A stretch of 64,000 nucleotides of DNA from Sphingobacteriaceae bacterium DW12. GTDB lineage: Bacteria > Bacteroidota > Bacteroidia > Sphingobacteriales > Sphingobacteriaceae. The translations under genes were made by a program, and so were the position numbers. The notes below the pieces were generated by a model. It was not told the origin of the DNA, searched no databases, and worked only from the letters and a program-made list of their open reading frames with translations. Positions 36,910 to 44,701 of this stretch are shown piece by piece (position 1 is the first letter of the stretch; every line of letters starts with the position of its first letter). Where the stretch lies: contig JROE01000005.1 in the NCBI GenBank assembly GCA_000783305.1, positions 124,001-188,000 on the forward strand. The letters run 5' to 3'.

Positions 36910-38376
36910 TTAAATCTGTTTTTTATCCTTACTGAATTTGTTTTTAATCGTATTTACAAAGTATTGAACCTTGAGTTTGTACTGTTCAATATCGAATAGC
37001 GAAGAATCTGTGGTCGATTTGTACGTTAAGAATATAGCCAATGGTGTCAGTACGATGATGGCCATCCACATGCCGACGACCGGAGAGAGACTTGCATCTT
37101 TTGCTGCTTTCTCGGACATTGTTGAGATAATGTGGTAAATTAGAAAGAAGATGATAGACATGACTACAGGTAGGCCTAGGCCTCCTTTTCGAATGATTGC
37201 CCCCAAAGGCGCCCCAATGCCAAATAAGAGTAGGCAGGATACGGCAAGTGTAAATTTACGGTGGAACTCTAATCGATATCGAATATCCCTATCCTTAAAA
37301 GCTTTATATTCCATTGTCTTATTACCGAGGGTTTCGGAAATATAGCGACTCTGTGTTATTGCAGAACCTATTATTTGTCTTTGTTGACCTACTGGTACTA
37401 TATCATCTAGGAAGTTTTTGTAGGGCTTGACCTTTTGCGGCTTTACTTTGACGCCTTCTGGGTTGAAGTACTTAGAATAATAGTTGTAATAATTTCGAAT
37501 ATCAGCTTCTGCCATGCGCCCCACACTATCCAGTTGTCGATAATTGGAATCGGTATAGACCTTGAGCTGTTTAAGATTTAACATGGCGTGATGAGATTTG
37601 AAAAGATTTTCATCTGTCCGCTTCATCTTGAAATTTTCCATATCAAATTTTTGTTCCGTTTCTTTGAATTGAAAGCGGATAAACTGTCTTCTCGGGTCAT
37701 ATGTCTTTGAATTTTTTCCACGAGACTCCTCGTATCTTACTCCGTCTTTGAGTTTGAGCACCATAAAGCTGTTATCAGGCGAATTCTGGATAAACCCCTC
37801 TTGGGCGAGCGTTACATTATTGGCCGAACTTCCAGTACTATGATCATAAATCATCAAGTCTTTCAATATTGTACCGTCTTTACTTTTACTTTTTGCACGA
37901 ATAGCATACCCAGGGATTGTACTGTTGAAAATTCCTGGTTTAATCAAAAAGTCTGCTTGTTTGTTGCGAACATCATATAAGAGAGACCCCATTTTAAGAT
38001 TTACAATGGGTAGGATGTAATCCGAGAATAGAAATGAACCAGCACTGAACATGGTCACCAAGATAAACAGAGGTGTCATCGCTTTTCGTAACGAAACCCC
38101 AGCAGCTTTAATGGCTACCAATTCATAACTTTCTCCAAGATTACCGAAAGTCATAATGGAGGATAGGAGCATGGATAGCGGGAGGGCCATCTGCATCTGT
38201 ACGGCAGATTGATAGCCGATGAGTTGCAATATGACATACCATTCAAACCCTTTGCCGATCAAATCATCAATGTATTTGAAGAGAAAAAGCATCAACAGCA
38301 CAAACATCACAATACAAAATGTGACGATGAAGGGTTTGATGAAAGATTGAAGAATTAATAAGTGAATTTTTTTCAT
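36910..38376 (-). CDS. LptF/LptG-family permease (LPS export)
   Basis: A 488-residue YjgP/YjgQ-type permease that with LptB extracts lipopolysaccharide from the inner membrane. Three membrane helices lie near the N-terminus (about 10-35, 55-80 and 98-120). A large periplasmic domain follows (about 130-370), then three helices near the C-terminus (about 385-460). The first helix region (IKPFIVTFCIVMFVLLMLFLFKYIDDLIGKG) and PLSMLLSSIMTFGNLGESYELVAIKAAG are family hallmarks. Whether it is LptF or LptG cannot be told from sequence alone. Confidence 0.92.
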   Translation of the reverse strand: MKKIHLLILQSFIKPFIVTFCIVMFVLLMLFLFKYIDDLIGKGFEWYVILQLIGYQSAVQMQMALPLSMLLSSIMTFGNLGESYELVAIKAAGVSLRKAMTPLFILVTMFSAGSFLFSDYILPIVNLKMGSLLYDVRNKQADFLIKPGIFNSTIPGYAIRAKSKSKDGTILKDLMIYDHSTGSSANNVTLAQEGFIQNSPDNSFMVLKLKDGVRYEESRGKNSKTYDPRRQFIRFQFKETEQKFDMENFKMKRTDENLFKSHHAMLNLKQLKVYTDSNYRQLDSVGRMAEADIRNYYNYYSKYFNPEGVKVKPQKVKPYKNFLDDIVPVGQQRQIIGSAITQSRYISETLGNKTMEYKAFKDRDIRYRLEFHRKFTLAVSCLLLFGIGAPLGAIIRKGGLGLPVVMSIIFFLIYHIISTMSEKAAKDASLSPVVGMWMAIIVLTPLAIFLTYKSTTDSSLFDIEQYKLKVQYFVNTIKNKFSKDKKQI

Positions 38377-38462
38377 CCGTCAGCTCGCTATACAACCTAT
38401 CACTATTAATTATTGATACTTTGTAGCATAAATATATTTTATGCTACAAAGATAAAGATTTT

Positions 38463-38840
38463 TTAGGCTCCAATAACACTTTGAAGATATTCAATCTGGT
38501 TGTCCCATATTTTTTTGCGATCCTCAAGATTGTCCTTGTGGGCAAAGTCTGTAATCGATAAGGCAACATCATTCGTGAGCTCATCTTGATTGATTTCCAT
38601 TTCAAAATAATAGGGTTCATCATCCAGCCATTTAAACTTCACACTTTTGTTTTCTTTGAATGAGACAAGCTTTGCTTTTTGGCTCTCGTTATCCCAGATA
38701 AATTCATAGGTGTTGTCACGATGGTGGACCTCATCCGCAAACCACTGTGATAGCGCATTAGCCTCTTCCAAAAAAGGATAAAGTATTCGAGGAGATGAAT
38801 TTATGATATATTCGCGTTGAAATTTTACTTTTTCTTCCAT
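38463..38840 (-). CDS. START-like (SRPBCC fold) domain protein
   Basis: A 125-residue single-domain protein. It opens with a strand-helix unit (KFQREYIINSSPRILYPFLEEANALSQWFADEV) typical of AHSA1/START-like helix-grip folds. Strands follow, then a closing helix (EDRKKIWDNQIEYLQSVIG). These bind hydrophobic ligands or act as cochaperones; this Bacteroidota subfamily is uncharacterised. It is upstream of the LptF/LptG gene on the same strand, 86 bases apart. Confidence 0.85.
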   Translation of the reverse strand: MEEKVKFQREYIINSSPRILYPFLEEANALSQWFADEVHHRDNTYEFIWDNESQKAKLVSFKENKSVKFKWLDDEPYYFEMEINQDELTNDVALSITDFAHKDNLEDRKKIWDNQIEYLQSVIGA

Positions 38841-39256
38841 ACAATTATATGCACTAGTTTAGTTGTTTTCTTGAACACTTTTCTTCTAAAAATCGTGCCA
38901 CGCTAATTCTCCTTGAAAAAATCGACTTACTCCCCCTTACACAAAAGAACTAGGTGACTCCATTTCTGTAAGTATACATATTTATTTTGTTTAAAAAAAT
39001 AGTATCTAACTTTTCTTGGATAAAAAGCAAAAAACTTTTTTAGCTTATTTTTTTCATTTTGAATGAGTTTGTTTTTTGGGGGTACTGAAGCAATCAGATT
39101 TTTTTTCCTTTACACTGCTGAAATAGGAAAAACGTGATGGTTTCATTCTTAGCTAATTGCGAACGAATATCCGTTTTTCATCAAGAAAAGCTGAAAAATA
39201 TGTGTAAAGGTATTTTGAATATAAGTTGATATTGCTATATTTGCATACTCAAAAAC
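38841..39256. other. Intergenic region before tRNA-Met
   Basis: AT-rich, with no supportable gene. The only recognisable element is the tRNA promoter at its right end. Confidence 0.6.
39213..39243 (+). promoter_or_regulatory. Promoter of tRNA-Met
   Basis: -33 element TTTTG (39213-39217) and -7 element TATATTTG (39236-39243) are 18 bases apart, a textbook Bacteroidota promoter. The start is predicted near 39249, 8 bases before the tRNA. Confidence 0.8.
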
Positions 39257-39330
39257 GGCGGGGTAGCTCAGATGGTTAGAGCGCAGGATTCATAACCCTG
39301 AGGTCGGCAGTTCGATCCTGCTCCCCGCTA
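39257..39330 (+). tRNA. tRNA-Met (anticodon CAT, elongator)
   Basis: The acceptor stem GGCGGGG pairs with CCCCGCT (one G-U), with discriminator A. The D-arm is GCTCAGATGGTTAGAGC, the anticodon loop TTCATAA with anticodon CAT, and the T-arm has GTTCGATCC. The anticodon stem lacks the three G-C pairs of initiator tRNA, so elongator Met is likely; a lysidine-modified Ile tRNA is possible but its body is usually different. CCA is not encoded. Confidence 0.95.
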
Positions 39331-39332
39331 CT

Positions 39333-39365
39333 AAAAAAGCTTCAAGACACCTTGGAGCTTTTGTC
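39333..39365 (+). terminator. Terminator of tRNA-Met
   Basis: AAAAGCTTCAAG pairs with CTTGGAGCTTTT (with G-T) around a short loop, then T-rich sequence. The hairpin recurs in the next tRNA-derived unit near 39436-39468. Confidence 0.8.
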
Positions 39366-39383
39366 GTTAATAGGGTTTTGGCT

Positions 39384-39540
39384 AGGATTCATATCCGCCA
39401 GCTGGCGGACTGCAGTTCGATCCTGCTCCCCGCTACTAAAAAGCTTCAAGACAACTTGGAGCTTTTATCGTTTATAAAGTTTTTGACTAGAATTCATATC
39501 CGCCGGCTGGCGGACTGTAGTTCAATCCTGCTCCTAATGG
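39384..39540 (+). repeat. Two degenerate tRNA-Met 3'-half repeats with 105-bp period
   Basis: The tRNA segment from AGGATTCATA to the 3' end is repeated starting at 39384 and again, more decayed, at 39489. The T-arm part CAGTTCGATCCTGCTCCCCG is exact at 39308 and 39413, and altered at 39518. The spacing is 105 bp each time. In both copies the original variable-loop region is replaced by a near-perfect palindrome with CCGCC and GGCGG arms (39395-39409 and 39500-39514). The second unit also carries a copy of the tRNA terminator. Confidence 0.88.
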
Positions 39541-39599
39541 CTACCCCTTCGTTTTATTCCTTCTCTATGGAATGGCTTTAGAATAACCATAGTCATTGG

Positions 39600-40004
39600 T
39601 CATAACCTTTCTTTCGTTTTATTGGCTGCAGCTTTTGTTTCTTCTTCAACGACGACAAGCTCAATAACTACATTTTCCATTATTTTAGAAGGAGTGCCGT
39701 CAGCCTTGATTCTCGGAACCTTTTTATAAGCAATAATAATCTGTTCATCTTTAGGTAATCCGTCAGGAAAAAGATTGTCTAGGCTTTTAAAGTCAAATAC
39801 TTTTTTGATTATCCCGATATGCCGCAAATTATATTTTTCAGGTTGATCTAAAGATTCGCATTTCCCAACAAATGTTTCAACAAAACCTAATTTTGAGCTT
39901 AATACTTCTTGAGACCAGCCCTTTTGGTTACGAAATTTCTTTACATTTTGTATTAACTCGTATTCTATTCGGAAGATAGCTTTAGTTTCGAAAATTTTAC
40001 TCAT
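39600..40004 (-). CDS. Helix-turn-helix (XRE-like) protein
   Basis: A 134-residue protein. The HTH region is about residues 15-60 (ELIQNVKKFRNQKGWSQEVLSSKLGFVETFVGKCES), close to the XRE pattern but with an unusual stretch after the recognition helix. The remaining part is an uncharacterised beta/alpha segment ending in a charged tail (EEETKAAANKTKERL). It lies just past the tRNA repeats, and no partner gene is obvious. Could be a lone regulator left by a mobile element, or the regulator of the non-coding region upstream of it. Confidence 0.75.
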   Translation of the reverse strand: MSKIFETKAIFRIEYELIQNVKKFRNQKGWSQEVLSSKLGFVETFVGKCESLDQPEKYNLRHIGIIKKVFDFKSLDNLFPDGLPKDEQIIIAYKKVPRIKADGTPSKIMENVVIELVVVEEETKAAANKTKERL

Positions 40005-40162
40005 TTCTTAAAATTTCCTACCATATATTTGGTAGTCTTAAATAATGTTTTTACATTTGTGTATGCCAACAATGTTTGGCTTGCGACTATAATTAAAAGA
40101 GTCTTGTTATCGAAAACGGCTAAATTTCAATGACGCAAGACCGTAGGGTAGTCGCTACCCCT

Positions 40163-40178
40163 TATTTTTGTATCTTTG
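40163..40178 (+). promoter_or_regulatory. Two adjacent -7 elements (TATTTTTG, TATCTTTG)
   Basis: Both match TAnnTTTG exactly (40163-40170 and 40171-40178). They directly follow a small GC-rich hairpin and precede the long stem at 40183 by a few bases, so the RNA would begin with that stem. Confidence 0.6.
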
Positions 40179-40182
40179 CAGA

Positions 40183-40266
40183 GAGGGGTGGCACCCTATT
40201 GGATACTTCGTCAAATGGCTCTTAGCCGTGCCTCGATAAAAGTTGAAGATAGGATTGTCACCCCTC
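40183..40266 (+). ncRNA. Putative structured RNA at the 5' end of a transcript
   Basis: GAGGGGTGGCACCCTAT (40183-40199) pairs with ATAGGATTGTCACCCCTC (40249-40266): eight pairs, a small internal loop, then more pairs. The interior holds a GGCT/AGCC hairpin. The left arm begins just where transcription should start. It matches no RNA family I know. Confidence 0.45.
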
Positions 40267-40311
40267 GCTTCGTATGCATCAAGGCTCGTTTCCATAAAAC
40301 CAATTATGATT

Positions 40312-40425
40312 ATGAAAACGACAAGACCAATTAGACATCAGTACAAGCAATCCCATTTAAGGGAAGCCGAATGCTGGTACGCTCAAGCATTATTATTAAA
40401 AAACCTGTTCGCTCCACCCGAATAG
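40312..40425 (+). CDS. Possible 37-residue basic micro-protein
   Basis: An ATG at 40312 opens a frame beginning MKTTRPIRHQYKQSHLREAE and ending KNLFAPPE. It is basic at the N-terminus and amphipathic later. It follows the structured RNA by about 45 bases in the same direction. I recognise no family and cannot show it is translated. Confidence 0.3.
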   Translation: MKTTRPIRHQYKQSHLREAECWYAQALLLKNLFAPPE

Positions 40426-41043
40426 GGTAATCTCTATACTCGGATGATTACATAGCTGCACCACACTACCAAGATGGGGCAGGTTGCACGCGACCTATTT
40501 TCATCGGCACAATGAAGTTGCGTTGTACATTAGTATTCATCCCTACCGACCATACTTCCATAAAAAAGTCATGTCTCTATTTTTTAGAGATCAAGCAATC
40601 GGTATTGTCTTTTCTAGCAACTCTAAAGATAGTACGTTTTTTTGAACCCGTCAAGATGGTAGGCATCACTCTAGTTTTTTTGTGAAACAGGGAAAAGTTG
40701 GTCGGTAGTTTTTTACTATTTGGTTTTTTAGTGTGATGGGATAACACTTCCCCATGGGTAGCATTAATAAGTCCTTTTTAACCAACAGTCATACGCTATC
40801 TGTCCAAGCTTAGTGCCCACTCCTTTTAGCAATAATTTTATGTTTTTCAATCGTATAACTTTTGTGACTAAGATATGGAAAGACATAAGCGCTCTTCTAG
40901 TATCAGCTCTTATGTTTTATATGTTTAATTTTTCCGTTCATGAGCTGCCCGATAACCAACGGGCAGCCAATGGGCTATCACAAGTAGAATACTATCTGTC
41001 ATCTCGCGCTGCAAATTGCCTGCAAATTATTTGTCTTTAAATT

Positions 41044-41616
41044 ATGAAAGAAACGACAAGTCATCTTTCGGATGAAAGCCTCATCCAGTTGCTCAAGCTT
41101 AGTAGCGAGGAAGCATTCGGTGAAATATATGAAAGGTACTGGAAAAGACTTTTTACCGCTGCTGCCAATAAGTTGGGCAGTCACGAAGAAGCAGAGGATA
41201 TTGTCCAGCAGGTATTTATCAGCATTTGGCTTAGGAGAGAAGAACTTGAGATTCATTCTCAACTCCGTTCTTATTTATCCGTTGCTGTTAAGTATCGTGT
41301 ATTAAAGTATCTAAATGCGCGAGCAAGACATAAGCACTATGGAGATGAAGCCGCCGAGGAGGCCCTTCTACATTTGCCAGATGACTCTACACAACAATGG
41401 ATGGAGTACTATGAGACCAATGGTCGAATAAACAATTTAGTAGCCATACTGCCTGAAAAATGTCGTTTGGTATTTGAGATGAGTCGTGTCGACGGTTATA
41501 CACATAAGCAGATAGCTGCTGAGTTGAAGCTTTCCAAAAAGACTGTCGAATGGTATATCGGTAAAGCTATCAAATTTATAAAATCTAGACTGAATGTGTT
41601 TTTCTTAACTATGTAG
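41044..41616 (+). CDS. ECF (FecI-like) RNA polymerase sigma factor without adjacent FecR
   Basis: A 190-residue sigma factor. Region 2 is about 10-75 (SEEAFGEIYERYWKRLFTAAANKLGSHEEAEDIVQQVFISIW), and region 4 is about 125-180 (LPEKCRLVFEMSRVDGYTHKQIAAELKLSKKTVEWYIGKA). It is the Bacteroidota subtype that usually sits before a FecR anti-sigma factor, but no fecR follows; an SDR gene runs the other way beyond it. It is a divergent paralogue of the sigma gene at 42721. Confidence 0.9.
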   Translation: MKETTSHLSDESLIQLLKLSSEEAFGEIYERYWKRLFTAAANKLGSHEEAEDIVQQVFISIWLRREELEIHSQLRSYLSVAVKYRVLKYLNARARHKHYGDEAAEEALLHLPDDSTQQWMEYYETNGRINNLVAILPEKCRLVFEMSRVDGYTHKQIAAELKLSKKTVEWYIGKAIKFIKSRLNVFFLTM

Positions 41617-41819
41617 AATATTAGAAGTAGAGATGGATTGTGTGTGTGATCCGATCCTTTGCTTATATCTTAATGGCGTTAAATATAGTTTTGACATACG
41701 CTTAAGATGTATAGCTTCGAATTTCCATTCTTTATCCTTCTTAATATTCAAATACTTACCATCTTATCAAAATAAGTTTGGAAAAGGCTATAGTTTAGTG
41801 TCAACTTTGAATACAGCTA

Positions 41820-42560
41820 TTATCTTTCATTTTTGCCGTGATACAAATCGGAAAAGATTTGTGACAATTTTGAAGGTTCTTCTTTCCAAGCATTGTACAT
41901 GTCTTGGCCCATTTCGTCTGGTATCAGATCCAGCTGTCCTTCGGATACACCCGCTAGTATTTTTATTGCGATGCTATCGGGATGTGGCATATCCCAATCG
42001 CTTCCTTTGTTCATATCTGTATCAATTGCACCGGGGTTGATTGCATAAACAGCAATTCCTTCTTTGGCCAATTCAATTCTTACTGATTGTGTTGCCGAGA
42101 AAAGGGCAGCTTTGGATGCTGCATATCCTGCAATGGACGGTAAGGGGGAATACGCTGCAATAGAAACAATGTTTATAATTTTAGCAGGTATATTTTTTTT
42201 CAGAACAGGTACGAATGCACGCATCATCTTTATTGTCCCAAAATAATTTACCTTCATATCTTTGTCCATTCCAATCGGATTACCCTCGAGAATATTTCCA
42301 GGATTTAACCCTCCCGCATTATTGATGAGAATTTCAGTGTCGGAGGCAGCGACTGCGCAAAGTGCCACTTGGTCATCATTGGTAATGTCCAATTCCAGTG
42401 GTATTACCCTGCTGTCATTGAATTTGGGCATTCCATTTAAGTCTCTACAGGTTGCATATACCTTTTTTGCTCCATTGTTCAGCACGGCCTTTACAAGTGA
42501 TTGACCTATCCCTCGGTTGGCTCCTGTAATTAGAATTACGCTATTTTTAAAAATCTGCAT
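41820..42560 (-). CDS. SDR-family oxidoreductase
   Basis: A 246-residue classical short-chain dehydrogenase. The cofactor motif is TGANRGIGQ (about 14-22), the NNAGG motif follows near 82, and the catalytic set is Ser in NIVSIAAYSP, then YAASK. The LDITN segment and the preceding basic residue suggest NADP(H). Substrate is unknown. It lies between two sigma-factor genes and is transcribed against them. Confidence 0.9.
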   Translation of the reverse strand: MQIFKNSVILITGANRGIGQSLVKAVLNNGAKKVYATCRDLNGMPKFNDSRVIPLELDITNDDQVALCAVAASDTEILINNAGGLNPGNILEGNPIGMDKDMKVNYFGTIKMMRAFVPVLKKNIPAKIINIVSIAAYSPLPSIAGYAASKAALFSATQSVRIELAKEGIAVYAINPGAIDTDMNKGSDWDMPHPDSIAIKILAGVSEGQLDLIPDEMGQDMYNAWKEEPSKLSQIFSDLYHGKNER

Positions 42561-42687
42561 ATCGTTTTGTTTTATATATAAAGCAAAGCTATATTATTAG
42601 AGGTCTAGATAAAATCCGAAACTTGCTGTATTACTTTTCTTCACACTAATTTAATAGAACGTTAATCCTCTGTTGTTTTCCGTACGC

Positions 42688-42695
42688 TAATTTTG
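42688..42695 (+). promoter_or_regulatory. -7 element (TAATTTTG) before the second ECF sigma gene
   Basis: Exact TAnnTTTG match 25 bases before the ATG at 42721. Confidence 0.5.
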
Positions 42696-42720
42696 TGTGT
42701 AGGAATATCAATAGAACTAT

Positions 42721-43314
42721 ATGTTTTTCAATGTATTGTCAGACCAAGAGTTAGTCAGAAAAATGAAGTTGGACAATCACCAAGCATTCAAGGATATTTT
42801 TATGCGATATTGGGATGTATTACTTGACAGTGCATACAAAAGGATTGGTTCCAAAGAGGAGTCTGAAGAGATTGTGCAGGAGCTTTTTGTTTCACTTTAT
42901 CAGAAAAGAGAGATACTCGACATTCATACATCCGTGGAGGCCTACCTGAAAGCAGCTCTAAAATCTCGGGTGTTCAATTATTACCGCTCTAAGCACATTC
43001 ACGGAAAATATATGGAAAGTATTTTGGCCCAAAGGCAGATATTTTCTTCCGAAACGCCCTATCAAAATCTACATCAAAAAGAATTATCCAGACAAATGGA
43101 ACGTTCAATCGGTCGTATGCCTGCGAAATGTCGAGAAGTATTCCTCTTGAGCAAGATGGAAAGTCTTTCTCACAGAAATATTTCGGAAAAGCTCCAAATA
43201 TCCATTAGTACTGTAGAAAAGCACATCCGTAAAGCCATGGATATTTTGCGTGCAGACTTTAGGGACTATCAGTTTTCAATTATATTCCTAAGCCTTATCT
43301 GCCAATTTTCATAA
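42721..43314 (+). CDS. ECF (FecI-like) RNA polymerase sigma factor
   Basis: A 197-residue sigma factor with region 2 about 10-75 (HQAFKDIFMRYWDVLLDSAYKRIGSKEESEEIVQELFVSLY) and region 4 about 130-185 (MPAKCREVFLLSKMESLSHRNISEKLQISISTVEKHIRKAMDIL). The next gene is a FecR anti-sigma factor, then a TonB receptor with an STN domain. This is the classic order for cell-surface signalling, in which the loaded receptor triggers release of the sigma factor. Confidence 0.93.
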   Translation: MFFNVLSDQELVRKMKLDNHQAFKDIFMRYWDVLLDSAYKRIGSKEESEEIVQELFVSLYQKREILDIHTSVEAYLKAALKSRVFNYYRSKHIHGKYMESILAQRQIFSSETPYQNLHQKELSRQMERSIGRMPAKCREVFLLSKMESLSHRNISEKLQISISTVEKHIRKAMDILRADFRDYQFSIIFLSLICQFS

Positions 43315-43388
43315 AAATTTTAAAAAATACATTTTTCCAATAGCGTTTTTTTGCTTGGAGTGTGTCTTATCTATATTAAAGCATAAAA

Positions 43389-44561
43389 ATGGATAAAACA
43401 CGTTTTATTGAGTTAATTGGAAAAGTGGAACAGGGGTTGGCTTCGAAGGCTGAGCGCCAAGAGTTGGACGACCTATACGATACATTTGAGCAAGAACCGG
43501 GATTCACAGACCTATTGACTGTCGAAGAGAAGAAGCAACAAGCCAAAATGCTATTCCAAAAAATCAGTTCTCAGGCAAATCCTGAACATCTACAGCGTCG
43601 TAAACCATTTAATCGTATGACATGGAGCTGTGCTATAGCTGCCATTTTTCTACTGACCTTTTGGTGGGGATATATGCTGCTTTTTCAAGGTAATCCTGCA
43701 CAAGATACTGCTTTTTATAGCGTCAATGACGCGTTACCGGCTAAGGATGAAGCCTACCTCAGACTTGCCGATGGCAGATCGATTGTATTGGATAATAAAG
43801 CTTCTAACAAATTAGATGGTCTACCCTTCTACTTAGATTCTGAAGGTGCATTAGTCTATCAGATGAGTCATAAATCTTTTAACGGTGCTATCAATGATTA
43901 CCATACAATTACAACACCCAAAGGTGGACGATATATGGTGATTTTGCCTGATGGTACCAAAGTATGGCTCAATGCAGGTTCCTCGCTGACCTTTCCTACA
44001 GTTTTTGCAACAGAGTCAAGAAGCGTAAAGATGAGCGGGGAAGTGTATTTTGATGTGGCAAAGATGCGTAATAAGCAGAAAAGTATTCCCTTTATCGTCG
44101 AGACTCCAAATCAACAGATTGAAGTATTGGGCACCCAGTTTAATGTGACTGCGTATGTTGGGCAGACATTTGAAGCCACCACCCTTATAGAGGGCAGCGT
44201 TCGGGTTCAAGACATATCGGAAAGGCAAGGTATCATTCTGGTGCCTGGGCAACAAGCTTTATTTGAAACCGGGAAAATAAATGTCTATAACGTCAGTTTG
44301 GAAAAGACGACTGCCTGGAAGAATGGTATGTTCCGCTTTGAAAACGATAATATCCGCACCGTCATGCAACAGCTGGAGAACTGGTATGACGTTGACATCG
44401 ATTACAGTAACATGCCGACGGTCCATTTTAATGGCGGTATTTCACGTAGTCTACCCTTGTCCAGCGTATTGAATATGTTGGAAGTGACAGGGGGCTTTCG
44501 ATTCGAAATCAATGCTAGGAACGTCAAGATTATAACCAACCAAAAGATTACTAACCCTTAA
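43389..44561 (+). CDS. FecR-family anti-sigma factor
   Basis: A 390-residue membrane protein. A cytoplasmic N-terminal part (about 1-80) binds the sigma factor and is followed by one membrane helix (about 82-100, AIAAIFLLTFWWGYMLLF). A periplasmic FecR domain comes next (about 175-275, TTPKGGRYMVILPDGTKVWLNAGSSL), then the C-terminal DUF4974-type segment (GGISRSLPLSSVLNMLEVTGGFRFEI). It receives the signal from the STN domain of the receptor encoded next. Confidence 0.93.
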   Translation: MDKTRFIELIGKVEQGLASKAERQELDDLYDTFEQEPGFTDLLTVEEKKQQAKMLFQKISSQANPEHLQRRKPFNRMTWSCAIAAIFLLTFWWGYMLLFQGNPAQDTAFYSVNDALPAKDEAYLRLADGRSIVLDNKASNKLDGLPFYLDSEGALVYQMSHKSFNGAINDYHTITTPKGGRYMVILPDGTKVWLNAGSSLTFPTVFATESRSVKMSGEVYFDVAKMRNKQKSIPFIVETPNQQIEVLGTQFNVTAYVGQTFEATTLIEGSVRVQDISERQGIILVPGQQALFETGKINVYNVSLEKTTAWKNGMFRFENDNIRTVMQQLENWYDVDIDYSNMPTVHFNGGISRSLPLSSVLNMLEVTGGFRFEINARNVKIITNQKITNP

Positions 44562-44701
44562 AAAGCAGAAAATTTATGACATAGCACCATATGAGAAAGG
44601 CAAAAACCGGCAGTGGTGGTACACCGCCGGCGATATCAAGCCTCTGAAAATAATCCAGCAAGAATTAGTTTACAGATTTATTCGCTTAATAGTACAAAAA
44701 T

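Larger units (their letters stand above)
40005..41043. other. 1.04-kb region without a confident protein gene
   Basis: Lies between the HTH gene and the ECF sigma gene. It holds a GGGTAG/CTACCC hairpin (40145-40159), tandem -7 elements (40163-40178), a long RNA stem (40183-40266), a 37-codon micro-ORF (40312-40425), a TCTCTA/TAGAGA hairpin (40574-40590) and a distant 9-bp inverted pair CTACCGACC (40543) / GGTCGGTAG (40700). Overall it looks like structured RNA rather than coding DNA. Confidence 0.6.

Noticed and set aside
39384..39545. CRISPR-like array
   Set aside because: Only two or three units, they derive from tRNA-Met, and the spacers are not unique; no cas genes.
39378..39581. 67-codon frame across the tRNA repeats
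   Set aside because: It is made only by the repeated tRNA 3' halves read through; no protein features.
40813..41040. 75-codon frame before the orphan sigma gene
   Set aside because: No recognisable domain, composition not convincing, and the region looks like RNA or spacer; kept as non-coding.
41633..42040. Plus-strand open frame opposite the SDR gene
   Set aside because: It overlaps the well-supported SDR gene in antisense and has no family features.
44570..44701. CCGGC-type palindrome near 44610-44635 as terminator between fecR and the receptor
   Set aside because: The GC-rich arms are short and imperfect with no T-tract; spacing and gene order argue for one operon.
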